Positions 48,813-57,887 of a DNA stretch of 64,000 bases are shown here, one piece after another. Made by a program: the position numbers and the translations under genes. The first letter of the stretch is position 1, and each line of letters starts with the position of its first letter. Origin of the DNA: Reyranella sp. (GTDB lineage Bacteria > Pseudomonadota > Alphaproteobacteria > Reyranellales > Reyranellaceae); contig NZ_JAUSBN010000056.1 in assembly GCF_030651995.1 (NCBI RefSeq), positions 44,286 to 108,285 of the forward strand, read 5' to 3'. The notes under the pieces are model-generated. The model saw only the letters and a list, made by a program, of their open reading frames with translations. It was not told the DNA's origin and did no database searches.

Positions 48813-49751
48813 ATGAGCGGCCACGTCCTGATCATCGCGCTCGGCAACTCCCTCCTCTGGTCGGTCTATCTCCTGCTGACCCGCCATGTCGTGAGCGGCG
48901 CGCAGCTCGACGCCTGGGCCTATACGCTGGTGCAGCTGCTGAGCGCGGGCCTCGCCATGCTCTGGGTCGGCCGCCGCACACCGGGAAGCTGGGCCGATCT
49001 TCTGGTCCCCTGGACGGTCTGCTACGCCTTCATGCGCGTGATCATCAACGGCTGTACGGCCGCCGCCATCGTCTGGCTGGCCGTCACGCAGAGCACGCTG
49101 CTCTCGACGATGAGCGTGCTGATCGGCGCGGGCGCGGGCTGGGCCCTGACGCGCCAGGCGCCGTCACGGCGCGACTGGCCGGGCCTCGCGCTGCTGGCGC
49201 TGGGCATCGCGGCCTTCGCCGCCGCGCTGGGATCGGAGACGGCCTGGCGCGGCGTCGCCTGGCTGGTCGCCTCGGAGGCGGTGGCGGTCGCGGCCTCGTG
49301 GATGATCGCCTACCATCCGCGCAATCGCGCGGCCGATCCGGCGGCGCGCAGCCGCTTCACCGGCGAGATTCTGGTTGCCGCGTCGCTGGCGCTGATCTTC
49401 GTCTGGACGCTGGCTGGGCTGGTAGGCGCGATGGCCTCGCCCTGGGCGGGCGGCGGCGACGCCTTCGGCCGGATCGAACTCTGGCTCTATGCGATCCTGG
49501 CGGGCCTGCTGTTCCGCGCGCCCGGCACCTGGCTCGGCTTCTGGACCATCAACCATTCGGGCGTGCAGACCTACCTGATCGCCCTCACCGCGATGCCGTT
49601 CTTCGCCATCGCGCTGGAAGCCGTGTTCGCTCAGCTCGGCTGGCTGACCCCGGCGGCCCTGACGACCCATGAATGGCTGGCCGCCGGCGTGATCCTCGCC
49701 GGCGCCGTCTGGCTGATCGTCGCACGCGTGCGGACGCCTACGCCTTCTTGA
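48813..49751 (+). CDS. EamA/DMT superfamily permease
   Basis: A 312-residue membrane protein of about ten helices with the two-repeat layout of drug/metabolite transporters. The first half runs LIIALGNSLLWSVYLLLTRHVVSGAQ to TLLSTMSVLIGAGAGWAL. The second runs from LVASEAVAVAASWMIAY to the C-terminal AAGVILAGAVWLIVARV. The substrate is unknown. It follows the methyltransferase by 22 bases and overlaps the convergent dehydrogenase by 14 bases. Confidence 0.85.
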   Translation: MSGHVLIIALGNSLLWSVYLLLTRHVVSGAQLDAWAYTLVQLLSAGLAMLWVGRRTPGSWADLLVPWTVCYAFMRVIINGCTAAAIVWLAVTQSTLLSTMSVLIGAGAGWALTRQAPSRRDWPGLALLALGIAAFAAALGSETAWRGVAWLVASEAVAVAASWMIAYHPRNRAADPAARSRFTGEILVAASLALIFVWTLAGLVGAMASPWAGGGDAFGRIELWLYAILAGLLFRAPGTWLGFWTINHSGVQTYLIALTAMPFFAIALEAVFAQLGWLTPAALTTHEWLAAGVILAGAVWLIVARVRTPTPS

Positions 49752-50733
49752 GCGCGTCCGGGTTGAGGACGTTGATCGGCGTGCCGTCGAGCCAGGCCTC
49801 GATGTCCTTGATCGTGCCCTCGTAGAAGTGCCGGTAGCTCTCCTCGACGACGTAGCCCAGGTGAGGAATGAGCGTGACGTTGTCGAGCCTGGTGAAGGGA
49901 TGGTCGGCCGACATCGGCTCCCTGTCGTAGACGTCGAGGCCGGCGTGCAGGATCGTGCGGTTCTTCAGCGCCTCGATCAGCGCCGCTTCGTCGACGATCG
50001 GTCCGCGCGAGGTGTTCACCAGGATCGCGGTCTTCTTCATCTTCGCGAGGTCGGCGGCGCCGATCAGGCCGCGCGTGCGATCCGAGAGGGCGAGGTGGAT
50101 CGACACGAAGTCCGAGGTCGCCAGCAGCTCGTCCTTGCTCACGTACTTCGCGCCACCCGCTTCCGCCTTCTCGGGCGTGAGGTTCTGGCTCCAGGCCACG
50201 ACCTCCATGCCGAACGCCTTGGCATAGTGCGCCGCGCGGCTGCCCAGCTTGCCGAGGCCGAGGATGCCCAGCCGCTTGCCCTCGAGCACGACCATCTGCT
50301 CGATGCCGTCGTGCCACTTGCCCTGGCGTGCCAGCCGCTCGGCCTTGGCGAGGTCGCGCGCGCACATCATCAGCAGCGCCCAACCCAATTCCGCGGTCGG
50401 CGCGTTGGAGGTGCTCCCGGGCGTCGTCGAGATCGGGATGCCACGCTCGGCCGCCGCCTTGTCATCGAGGCTGGCGGCACGGGCGCCGGTCAGCACCATG
50501 AACTTGAGGTTCGGCAGCTTCTCGATCAGCGCCCGCGGGAAGGCGGTTCGCTCGCGCAGCAATCCCAGCATGTCGAAGGGTGCCAGCTTCTGCGCCGCAT
50601 CCTCGACCGACGCGAAGGGCTCGTGGAAGACCGTGATCTCGACACCGCGTTTCTTCAGGCGATCCCAATCGGCCATGCGCAGGGCGACCTTCTGGTAATC
50701 GTCGAGCAAAGCGAGCTTCATCGTTTGCGGCAT
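49738..50733 (-). CDS. D-2-hydroxyacid dehydrogenase
   Basis: A 331-residue NAD(P)-dependent dehydrogenase. The NAD-binding GLGKLGSRAAHYAKAFGMEVVAWSQN is intact. The catalytic Arg is in NTSRGPIVDEAAL, the Glu in GLDVYDREPM and the His in LIPHLGYVVEESY. Substrate could be a 2-ketoacid or phosphoglycerate-like compound; it is shorter than SerA and lacks an ACT domain. It is divergent from the TauD-type gene with 54 bases between the starts. Confidence 0.9.
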   Translation of the reverse strand: MPQTMKLALLDDYQKVALRMADWDRLKKRGVEITVFHEPFASVEDAAQKLAPFDMLGLLRERTAFPRALIEKLPNLKFMVLTGARAASLDDKAAAERGIPISTTPGSTSNAPTAELGWALLMMCARDLAKAERLARQGKWHDGIEQMVVLEGKRLGILGLGKLGSRAAHYAKAFGMEVVAWSQNLTPEKAEAGGAKYVSKDELLATSDFVSIHLALSDRTRGLIGAADLAKMKKTAILVNTSRGPIVDEAALIEALKNRTILHAGLDVYDREPMSADHPFTRLDNVTLIPHLGYVVEESYRHFYEGTIKDIEAWLDGTPINVLNPDALKKA

Positions 50734-50787
50734 GGCGTTTCCTGGGGGACAATGATTGGAAACGCACTATAGCCGCGGGAGGCGGTC

Positions 50788-51672
50788 ATGAGCATCACCG
50801 TAACGCCAGTGCATCCTGAATTCGTCGCCGAGATCGGCGGTGTCGATGTGGCGAGGCCGCTGAGCCCGTCCGACCGGCAGGCCATCGAGGATGCGATCGA
50901 CCGTTATGCGGTCGTCGTGTTCCGTGACCAGAAACTGGTCGACGAGCAACAGGTCGCCTTTGCGCGCAACTTCGGCCCGGTCGCATCCTCCGCGCTCAGG
51001 CTCAGGCATCGCGACATCAAGCACCGCATCGATTCGGACGAGGTCGCCGACATCTCCAACCTCGACAGCGACGGCAAGGTGCTGGAGCCCGACGCACGCC
51101 GCCGGCTCGATGGCCTGGCCAACCGGCTCTGGCATACCGATGCCTCGTTCCGCGCCGTACCCGGCGCCCTGTCGATGCTCTACGCGCACGTCATTCCCGA
51201 GGAAGGCGGCGACACCGAATTCGCCGACATGCGCGCGGCCTACGATGCGCTGCCCGAGGCGAAGAAGAAGGAGCTGGAAGGGCTGATCGCCGAACATTCG
51301 ATCTGGCGCTCGCGCGAACAGCTCGGCGTCGTGCAGTACACCGACGAGGAGCGCGCGTCGCTGCCGCCGGTGCCACAGCGGTTGGTGCGTACCCATCCCG
51401 GCTCGCATCGCAAGACGCTCTATCTCGCCGCCCACGCCTCGCACATTCTCGGCATGCCGGTGGCCGACGGGCGCCTGATCATCCTCGACCTGATCGAGCA
51501 CGCGACCCAGCCGCGCTTCGTGCATGCCCATCGCTGGGCGAAGGGCGATCTCGTCATCTGGGACAATCGCTGCACCATGCATCGCGCCCGGCCGTTCGAC
51601 ACGACCCGGGTGCGCGACCTGCGCCGCGTGACGACACGCGACGTCGCCTCGACGCTCGAACAGGCGGCCTAG
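50788..51672 (+). CDS. TauD/TfdA family 2-oxoglutarate-dependent dioxygenase
   Basis: A 294-residue non-haem Fe(II) oxygenase. The facial triad is visible as WHTDASF (His and Asp) and the distal His in CTMHRARPFD. The 2-oxoglutarate-binding Arg is probably in RVRDLRRVT. The substrate might be a sulfonate or an aryloxyalkanoate, but sequence alone does not decide. A family A palindromic repeat lies directly after it. Confidence 0.9.
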   Translation: MSITVTPVHPEFVAEIGGVDVARPLSPSDRQAIEDAIDRYAVVVFRDQKLVDEQQVAFARNFGPVASSALRLRHRDIKHRIDSDEVADISNLDSDGKVLEPDARRRLDGLANRLWHTDASFRAVPGALSMLYAHVIPEEGGDTEFADMRAAYDALPEAKKKELEGLIAEHSIWRSREQLGVVQYTDEERASLPPVPQRLVRTHPGSHRKTLYLAAHASHILGMPVADGRLIILDLIEHATQPRFVHAHRWAKGDLVIWDNRCTMHRARPFDTTRVRDLRRVTTRDVASTLEQAA

Positions 51673-51703
51673 GGTCTTTCCGAGTAACGATCGGTTCACC
51701 AAT

Positions 51704-51826
51704 ACCAACCTCATGCTGAGGAGCGCTCCGCAGGAGCGCGTCTCGAAGCATGGGCACGAGCACCATGTCTGTTGCCCACCCTTCGAGACGCCGCGCTTCG
51801 CGCGTCTCCTCAGGGTGAGGTGGTTT
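51704..51826. repeat. Palindromic intergenic repeat, family A, copy 2
   Basis: An imperfect palindrome of about 123 bases between the dioxygenase gene and panC. It shares the outer CTCATGCTGAGGAG arm and the inner GTCTCGAAGCATGGG and CCTTCGAGACG arms with copy 1 at 45557-45685. The central loop differs. Confidence 0.85.
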
Positions 51827-51833
51827 GTTTACT

Positions 51834-52697
51834 TCAAACCGCCAGATTGTCGATCAGGCGCGTGCGGCCGAGGCGGGCGGCGGCGATCACGCGCGCCGGA
51901 CCCGCGACGCGCTCGAGCGGCTTCAGGCTCTCGGCATCGACCACGGTGAAATACTCGACGATGTCGAACCCGCCGTCGCGCAGCGCCTGCGACGCCGCTG
52001 CCGTCGCTTCGGCGCATGACTTCTTTCCGTCGCGCACCGTGTCGGCGACCTTCACGAGCTGCCGGTACATGCCCAGCGCCTGGGTGCGCTCGTCCGCGCT
52101 CATGTAGCGGTTGCGCGACGACATCGCGAGACCGTCCTTCTCGCGCACCGTCGGCATGCCGACGATCTCGAACGGCATGGAGAGGTCGCGCACCATGCGC
52201 TTGATGACCTGGAGCTGCTGGTAGTCCTTCTCGCCGAAGAAGGCGCGGTCGGGCATCGCCATCAGCAGGAGCTTGCTCACCACCGTGGCGACGCCCTGGA
52301 AATGGCCGGGCCGCAGCGGACCACACAGACCATCGGTGATGCCGGCGACCGTCACGGTCGTGAGCTGCTCGCCGGGATACATCTCGTCCTTGGTCGGCGC
52401 GTAGGCGATGCGGCAGCCCGCCTCGCGCAGCTTGGCGAAGTCGCCCTCCTCGTCGCGCGGGTAGGCGGAGAAATCCTCCTTCGGGCCGAACTGCGTCGGA
52501 TTGACGAAGATGCTGGTCACCGGCACGTCGCCCCGATCGAGCGCACCCTTCACCAGGCTGACATGGCCCTCGTGCAGCGCACCCATGGTCGGCACGAGCC
52601 CGATCGTGCGGCCGGCCCTGCGGAAGTCGGCCACGGCACGGCGCAGATCCGCCACGGTGCGGACGACGAGAAGCCCCTGATCGGTCGATGTGTTCAT
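51834..52697 (-). CDS. panC: Pantothenate synthetase
   Basis: A 287-residue ligase joining pantoate and beta-alanine with ATP. The nucleotidyl-transferase motif is PTMGALHEGHVSLV. Other conserved parts are TSIFVNPTQFGPKEDFSAYPR, FFGEKDYQQLQVIKRMVRDL, and MSSRNRYMS with the KMSKS-like loop. ATG 52697 starts MNTSTDQGLLVVRTV. No panB is adjacent. Confidence 0.96.
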   Translation of the reverse strand: MNTSTDQGLLVVRTVADLRRAVADFRRAGRTIGLVPTMGALHEGHVSLVKGALDRGDVPVTSIFVNPTQFGPKEDFSAYPRDEEGDFAKLREAGCRIAYAPTKDEMYPGEQLTTVTVAGITDGLCGPLRPGHFQGVATVVSKLLLMAMPDRAFFGEKDYQQLQVIKRMVRDLSMPFEIVGMPTVREKDGLAMSSRNRYMSADERTQALGMYRQLVKVADTVRDGKKSCAEATAAASQALRDGGFDIVEYFTVVDAESLKPLERVAGPARVIAAARLGRTRLIDNLAV

Positions 52698-52800
52698 TTG
52701 AGGCCTCTTAGGCGTGGACGAGCCCACCGCATAGACAATGCAAGCGGCGAAAATAGGACGCGCAATCTATCGGAAGAGGACCAAAAGCATCAGGCCTCAC

Positions 52801-52838
52801 CCCGGTCCGGGACCGGGATGCGAACCGGTGACCGGTTC
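52801..52838. promoter_or_regulatory. Two tandem 17-bp palindromes upstream of panC
   Basis: CCCGGTCC-G-GGACCGGG (52801-52817) and GAACCGGT-G-ACCGGTTC (52822-52838) are both perfect, 4 bases apart, between tRNA-Gly and panC. They could end tRNA transcription as hairpins or form a double operator for panC. Nothing else is evident in 52698-52861. Confidence 0.45.
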
Positions 52839-52861
52839 AGGCAAGATACCTTGGTAGAAAT

Positions 52862-52936
<75 letters not shown>

Positions 52937-53047
52937 GCTCCGATCCGGCTGGGTAGGTGGCCGGAAGGCGGCGTTGATAGGGCTTTTCCGATCCCTTGGC
53001 AAGGGGCTGGCGAACGGCTCTTTTCATGGGTAGAGCCGTCACGCACC

Positions 53048-53542
53048 ATGCTTGATCCGCAGCAACTGCTCACCCGCCTCGACGCGCTCGGCATCGCCCA
53101 CCGCACCGTCGAACATCCCCCCGTGTTCACGGTCGAGGAGGCCAAGGCGCTGCGCGGCGACCTGCCCGGCCACCACATCAAGAACCTCTTCCTGCGCAAC
53201 CGGAAGGAGGAGATGTGGCTGGTGGTGGCGCTGGAGGATCGCGCCATCGATCTGAAGCGGCTTGGCGAGCGGCTGGGCGCCGGCAAGTTCTCGTTCGGCA
53301 GTCCGGACCGGCTGCGGCGCCATCTCGGGGTCGAGCCGGGCTCGGTGACGCCGCTCGCCGTCATCAACGACCCGGAACACCAGGTCCGGCTGGTCCTCGA
53401 CCGGGGCCTCGCCGAGGGCGACGGGCCGGTCAATGCCCACCCGCTGGTCAACAGCATGACGACGGCGCTGGCCCTCCCCGACCTGCTGCACTTCTTCGCG
53501 ACGACCGGCCACACGCCGGAGTGGCTCGACTTTCCCGTATAG
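53048..53542 (+). CDS. YbaK/ProX-type aminoacyl-tRNA deacylase
   Basis: A 164-residue trans-editing protein that probably hydrolyses mischarged alanyl-tRNA(Pro), as in ProXp-ala/PrdX. It starts LLTRLDALGIAHRTVEHPPVFTVEEAKAL. The catalytic-type Lys and its context are in GHHIKNLFLRNRKEEMWLVV, and the tail has SVTPLAVINDPEHQVRLVLDRGL. The length is normal for the free-standing form. The Zur-type palindrome starts right after its stop. Confidence 0.9.
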   Translation: MLDPQQLLTRLDALGIAHRTVEHPPVFTVEEAKALRGDLPGHHIKNLFLRNRKEEMWLVVALEDRAIDLKRLGERLGAGKFSFGSPDRLRRHLGVEPGSVTPLAVINDPEHQVRLVLDRGLAEGDGPVNAHPLVNSMTTALALPDLLHFFATTGHTPEWLDFPV

Positions 53543-53557
53543 CGTTATATTATAACG
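53543..53557 (+). promoter_or_regulatory. Zur-type operator overlapping the znuA start region
   Basis: CGTTATA-T-TATAACG is a perfect palindrome matching the GTTATANTATAAC core of proteobacterial Zur boxes. It ends only 2 bases before the ATG of the zinc-binding protein gene and may also contain the -10 element (TATATT or TATTAT). Confidence 0.7.
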
Positions 53558-53559
53558 GA

Positions 53560-54471
53560 ATGCTCCGTCGTGCATTCCTCCTGACCCCCACTCTCTTCGC
53601 CGTCGCCCTGCCCGCTTCGGCGCAGGCGCCGATGAAGGCCGTCGCGACCTTCTCGATCCTGGGCGACCTGCTGGCCGAAGTGGCCGGCGACAAGGTCGAG
53701 CTGTCGGTCGTGGTCGGCCCCGACATAGACGCCCATGCCTACCAGCCCCGTCCCACCGACGCGCGCGCGCTCGCCGATGCCAAGGTGCTGGTGAGCAACG
53801 GGCTGGGCTTCGAGGGCTGGATCGACCGGCTGGCCAAGGCGGCGCCCTTCAAGGGCAAGGCTATCGTGGCAACCGCCGGCGTCGCCACCCTCAAGGCCGG
53901 CGGGGGCCACGGCCATTCCCATGGACATTCGCACGGCCACGGGCCGGACCCGCATTGCTGGCAGGACGTCCAGAGGGTCCGCACCTACGTCGCCAACATC
54001 GCCAAGGGGCTCGCCGAAGCCGATCCCGCCAACGCCGCCTACTATCGCGACCGTGCCCAGGCCTTCGATCGCCGGCTGGTCGACCTGGACACCTGGGTGA
54101 AGGCCGAGATCGCCAAGGTGCCGGCGGACAAAAGACGGGCGATCACCGGCCACGATTCCTTCCGCTACTTCTCGAGCGCCTACGGCGTGAAGTTCCAGTC
54201 GCCGCGCGGCTACAACACCAGCAGCGAGCCCTCGGCGCGCGACGTCGCGACGCTGATCCGCGAGGTGCGCGAGCAGCGCATCAAGGCGCTGTTCGTCGAG
54301 AACATGACCAACCCCGGCCTGATCGACCAGATCGCGCGCGAATCCGGCGCCGTGGTCGGCCCGCGCCTCTACACCGATGCGCTGTCGGGCCCGGACGGGC
54401 CTGCCCCGACCTACGAGAAGATGATGCGCCACAACGTGACGGCCCTCGTCGCGGGCATGCTGAAGAACTGA
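53560..54471 (+). CDS. znuA: Zinc ABC transporter substrate-binding protein, ZnuA-like
   Basis: A 303-residue cluster A-I metal-binding protein with signal peptide MLRRAFLLTPTLFAVALPASAQA. Candidate metal ligands are His in GPDIDAHAYQPRPTD, His in DPHCWQDV, His in AITGHDSFRYFSSAYG and Asp near LYTDALSG. A histidine-rich loop (HGHSHGHSHGHG) is typical of ZnuA. No permease or ATPase gene is adjacent, so it is an orphan in this window. The operator at 53543-53557 indicates zinc repression. Confidence 0.92.
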   Translation: MLRRAFLLTPTLFAVALPASAQAPMKAVATFSILGDLLAEVAGDKVELSVVVGPDIDAHAYQPRPTDARALADAKVLVSNGLGFEGWIDRLAKAAPFKGKAIVATAGVATLKAGGGHGHSHGHSHGHGPDPHCWQDVQRVRTYVANIAKGLAEADPANAAYYRDRAQAFDRRLVDLDTWVKAEIAKVPADKRRAITGHDSFRYFSSAYGVKFQSPRGYNTSSEPSARDVATLIREVREQRIKALFVENMTNPGLIDQIARESGAVVGPRLYTDALSGPDGPAPTYEKMMRHNVTALVAGMLKN

Positions 54472-54554
54472 CGGCACGCGGTCGCGGACAGAAGCCGGCT
54501 TTCCCCAGGCCGCTCCGGAATGCTAGCCATGTGTCCGGGGGAGCCAGGGACACG

Positions 54555-56282
54555 ATGCCAATTCGCCGGATCAGCGCTGCCGATGCCTATGGCACGCTAA
54601 AGACCAACCCCGACAGAGACTGGCCGCGTCGCGACGATCCCGCCAACCGGTTCGCCCACTTCGCCGACCCCTCGTTCAAGCCGCGCTTCATGCTGGAGCC
54701 GGGCCAGCGCATCTTCACCATCGGTTCCTGCTTCGCCCGCGGCATCGAAAGGACGCTCGCCAGTCGCGGTTTCGACATCCCCACCCTGACCCTGCAGGTC
54801 GACAAGACGGGGTGGAGCGGTGATCCGACCACGATCCTGAACAACTACGTGCCGCCGGCGATCGCGCCGCAAATCCGCTGGGCGTTCGACCTGGACGAAT
54901 TCGACATCCAGCGGCATGCGGTCGAGGTCGCGGCGGGGCGATACATGGACCCGCAGCTTACACTCGGGTTCCGGCCCGTCTCGGCCGAAGCGCTGATCAG
55001 GCGGCGCGACGACATCAGTGCGATCTACCGTCACCTCGCCAGCAGCCATGTTGTGCTGATCACCCTCGGCTTGATCGAGGCATGGTTCGACAATCGCTCG
55101 GGTCTCTACATCAACTGCCCGCCGCCCAAGGGCATCGTCCGGACCGATCCCTCGCGCTTCGAGCTTCATGTCCTCGACTACGAGGACGTGACGCGCTCGC
55201 TCGCCGACCTGGTCGATCTGCTGGGTCAGGTCTGTCCCCGCGACCATCGCATCATCCTCACCGTGTCGCCCGTGCCGCTCCAGGCGACCTTCACCTCGTC
55301 CGACGTTGCGGTGGCGAACTGCTACAGCAAGTCGGTCCTGCGGGCCGCGGTCGAGCCGTTCGTCGCCGACCATCCCCACATCGAGTACTTCCCGTCCTAC
55401 GAGAGTGTGGTCCTGACCGACCGGTCGATCGCCTTCGTCGACGACCAGGTCCATATCGAGACGTCGATGGTGCGCTTCAACGTCGACCGCATGATCAACC
55501 GCTATGTCGCGACCGGCGACGCTACTGTTGCCAACGTGATCGCAAGCGCCCGCGAGGATGCCGCGGCCGGCCGCTTCCCGGCCGGGCTCAAGCGCCTGCA
55601 GCGCGCCTGGGCCTCAGACCCCGCAAGTCCAGACCTCACCGTCGCGCTGGCGCGCGCGCATCTCAGGGCGGGCGGCGGCGCGGCGGCGGAAGGCCTGCTG
55701 CTGAAGCAGCTGGAAACACAGGAGAACGTGGCCGCGCGCTCTCTCCTCGCGCGCCACTACAACGAGACCGGCCGCCACGAGGAAGCCGCGCTGCACGCCG
55801 AGAAGGCGTGCGAGCACGGCAAGGCGCGGCTCGACGCGTCCCTCCAGCGCGTCGAGGCCTACTATCATCTCGGCCGGTTCGAGGAGGGCCTCGCCGTACT
55901 CGACAAGATCCGCTGGCCCCTCGAGCGCAAATCGCTGCTGCTTCACTGGAAGGCGCGATACTGCGAGAGGCTGGGGCGGCCCGCGGATGCCGAAGCCTTT
56001 TGGCGGGAGTGCAACGGTCTCGTTGAAATTCCAGCCTACATGGCCGGATTCGCCGAATTCCTGGCGGCCCACGATCGCTGGCCGGAGGCCGCCGAATGGG
56101 TCGACCGGGCCCTGCTCCTCGACCCGAACGAAACCACCGCCCTGCGCCTGCGCGCCGAGATCAGAAGAGCCCGTCTGCCGGTGCGCCGGGCCGGCACTGC
56201 GGCGCCTTTCGCAGAACGTCCCCTCCAGAGCGCCGTGCGCTGGTCGACCGCGTTGATCCGGCGGGCCGTCGGAAAAGCCTGA
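54555..56282 (+). CDS. GSCFA domain protein with C-terminal TPR-like repeats
   Basis: A 575-residue protein. The N-terminal 310 residues are a GSCFA domain, an SGNH-hydrolase-like fold with the name-giving FTIGSCFARGIE and later VVLITLGLIEAWFD and ILTVSPVPLQATF. The C-terminal 200 residues form helical TPR-like repeats (AARSLLARHYNETGRHEEAALHAEKA). Function is uncertain; GSCFA proteins are linked to polysaccharide or cell-surface acylation. No signal peptide is seen. ATG 54555 is chosen. Confidence 0.85.
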   Translation: MPIRRISAADAYGTLKTNPDRDWPRRDDPANRFAHFADPSFKPRFMLEPGQRIFTIGSCFARGIERTLASRGFDIPTLTLQVDKTGWSGDPTTILNNYVPPAIAPQIRWAFDLDEFDIQRHAVEVAAGRYMDPQLTLGFRPVSAEALIRRRDDISAIYRHLASSHVVLITLGLIEAWFDNRSGLYINCPPPKGIVRTDPSRFELHVLDYEDVTRSLADLVDLLGQVCPRDHRIILTVSPVPLQATFTSSDVAVANCYSKSVLRAAVEPFVADHPHIEYFPSYESVVLTDRSIAFVDDQVHIETSMVRFNVDRMINRYVATGDATVANVIASAREDAAAGRFPAGLKRLQRAWASDPASPDLTVALARAHLRAGGGAAAEGLLLKQLETQENVAARSLLARHYNETGRHEEAALHAEKACEHGKARLDASLQRVEAYYHLGRFEEGLAVLDKIRWPLERKSLLLHWKARYCERLGRPADAEAFWRECNGLVEIPAYMAGFAEFLAAHDRWPEAAEWVDRALLLDPNETTALRLRAEIRRARLPVRRAGTAAPFAERPLQSAVRWSTALIRRAVGKA

Positions 56283-56289
56283 ACGCCGC

Positions 56290-57192
56290 TCAGGCGGCCG
56301 CCATCGCCAATCCGGCCTTGTGGCGTGCGGCCTGGAGCGTGTTGAACATCAGGCAGGCCACGGTCATGGGGCCGACGCCGCCCGGCACCGGCGTGATGTA
56401 TCCCGCCACCTTCTGCGCCTCGGCAAAGGCCACGTCGCCGACCAGCCGGCTCTTGCCCTCGGCCGTCGGGATGCGGTTGATGCCGACGTCGATCACCGCC
56501 GCGCCGGGCTTGATCCAGTCGCCCTTCACGAATTCGGTCCGGCCGATCGCCACCACCAGGATATCGGCCTGGCGGCAGATGCCGGGCAGGTCGCGCGTGC
56601 GCGAATGGGTGATGGTCACCGTGCAATCGGCGCGCAGCAGCAGTTGCGCCACGGGCCTGCCGACGAGGTTGGAGCGGCCGACGATCACCGCATTGAGGCC
56701 CGACAGCGAGCCCAGCGCATCCTGCAGCAGCATCGAGACGCCGAGCGGCGTGCAGGGGACCGGGAAGTCGAGCGGGGCCCCCGGGGCGATCGAGCCGAGG
56801 CGGCCGACATTCACCGGATGGAAACCGTCGACATCCTTGGCGGGATCGATGGCGACCAGGACCTGCGCCGTGTCGAGATGTTTGGGCAGCGGCAGCTGGA
56901 CCAGGATGCCGTTCACCGCGGGATCGGCGTTGAGGCGCCCGATCAGTTCCAGCAGTTCGGCCTGCGTCGTGTCCTCGGGCAGCTGATGGTCGAAGCTCGC
57001 CATGCCGAGCTCGACCGCGAGCCTGCCCTTGCTGCGGATATAGACTTGGCTTGCCGGATCGTCGCCGACCAGCACCGTGGCCAGGCCGGGTTTCGGCCCG
57101 CCCCTGGCCACGAAGTCGGCAACCTCCGCGCCCACGCGCTGGCGCAGTCCGCCCGCGAAGGCTTTTCCATCGATCAGTTTCGCATCAGCCAT
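56290..57192 (-). CDS. folD: Bifunctional methylenetetrahydrofolate dehydrogenase/cyclohydrolase
   Basis: A 300-residue enzyme of one-carbon metabolism that interconverts 5,10-methylene- and 10-formyl-THF. Signatures are [23 protein letters not shown] with the catalytic Lys and [14 protein letters not shown]. Also present are [11 protein letters not shown], the NADP-binding [18 protein letters not shown] and the C-terminal [18 protein letters not shown] 57192 overlaps the DUF167 gene stop by 8 bases. Confidence 0.97.
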   Translation of the reverse strand: MADAKLIDGKAFAGGLRQRVGAEVADFVARGGPKPGLATVLVGDDPASQVYIRSKGRLAVELGMASFDHQLPEDTTQAELLELIGRLNADPAVNGILVQLPLPKHLDTAQVLVAIDPAKDVDGFHPVNVGRLGSIAPGAPLDFPVPCTPLGVSMLLQDALGSLSGLNAVIVGRSNLVGRPVAQLLLRADCTVTITHSRTRDLPGICRQADILVVAIGRTEFVKGDWIKPGAAVIDVGINRIPTAEGKSRLVGDVAFAEAQKVAGYITPVPGGVGPMTVACLMFNTLQAARHKAGLAMAAA

Positions 57193-57541
57193 TCTTGCGC
57201 ATCCATTCGGCAATCCGGTCGGCGAGCACGGCAGGATCGCCCGCAACCATGAGGGTCTTCTCTCGCGCCGTCCCACCGCGCACGATCTCGAAGGTCGATT
57301 TCGGAAGGCGCCAAGCCTGCGCCAGCAGCGCGACGACGGCGTCGTTGGCTTTGCCATCCTCGGGCGCCGCCGTCACTGCGGCCTTGAGCGCCCCTTCGGG
57401 CGTACGTTCGAGCGCCATCCGGCGGGCCCGCGGCTGCACGCGCAGCTGAATGGTCACGCCGCCGGGATTTCGGCGCAGGAAGACGGGGTCGGCCGGTGGA
57501 GGGCTCAGGCGTTCGTCAGTGCATGAAGGCCGGCCAGACAT
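57185..57541 (-). CDS. DUF167 family protein (YggU-like)
   Basis: A protein of up to 118 residues. The conserved core is [69 protein letters not shown], matching DUF167. The start is uncertain. ATG 57541 overlaps the end of yggT, and a GTG at 57457 would remove most of the N-terminal tail. YggT-DUF167-FolD is a common alphaproteobacterial order. Function is unknown. Confidence 0.88.
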   Translation of the reverse strand: MSGRPSCTDERLSPPPADPVFLRRNPGGVTIQLRVQPRARRMALERTPEGALKAAVTAAPEDGKANDAVVALLAQAWRLPKSTFEIVRGGTAREKTLMVAGDPAVLADRIAEWMRKNG

Positions 57542-57809
57542 ACTCCCACAGCAGGCTGCGGATGAAGAACAGGCCAAGCAGGAGGATGACGGGCGAGATG
57601 TCGACGCCGCCGAGGTTCGGCAGCATGCGGCGGATCGGGCGCAGGACCGGCTCGGTCAACTTGAAGAGCATGTCGACCACGACGCTGATGAAGCGGTTGC
57701 GAATGTTCACCACGCCGAACGCCACCAGCCAGCTCATGATCGCACTCGCGATCACGATCCAGGTGTAGATGTCGATAATATTGTCGATCAGCACCGCCAA
57801 CGACCGCAT
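57516..57809 (-). CDS. YggT family membrane protein
   Basis: A 97-residue membrane protein with two hydrophobic helices. It has SLAVLIDNIIDIYTWIVIASAIMSWLVAFGVVN, then FKLTEPVLRPIRRMLPNLGGVDISPVILLLGLFFIRSLL, the YggT signature. Its role in bacteria is poorly defined. It overlaps the DUF167 gene. The 78 bases upstream to 57887 contain a GC-rich inverted repeat and no gene. Confidence 0.92.
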   Translation of the reverse strand: MRSLAVLIDNIIDIYTWIVIASAIMSWLVAFGVVNIRNRFISVVVDMLFKLTEPVLRPIRRMLPNLGGVDISPVILLLGLFFIRSLLWEYVWPAFMH

Positions 57810-57887
57810 CTGGCCCCCGCGCCTTAAGGCCGGCCCACCGCCGGCCGCGGCACCCTACTCGGCGGGCCTTGCCGATCACAAGCCCAT

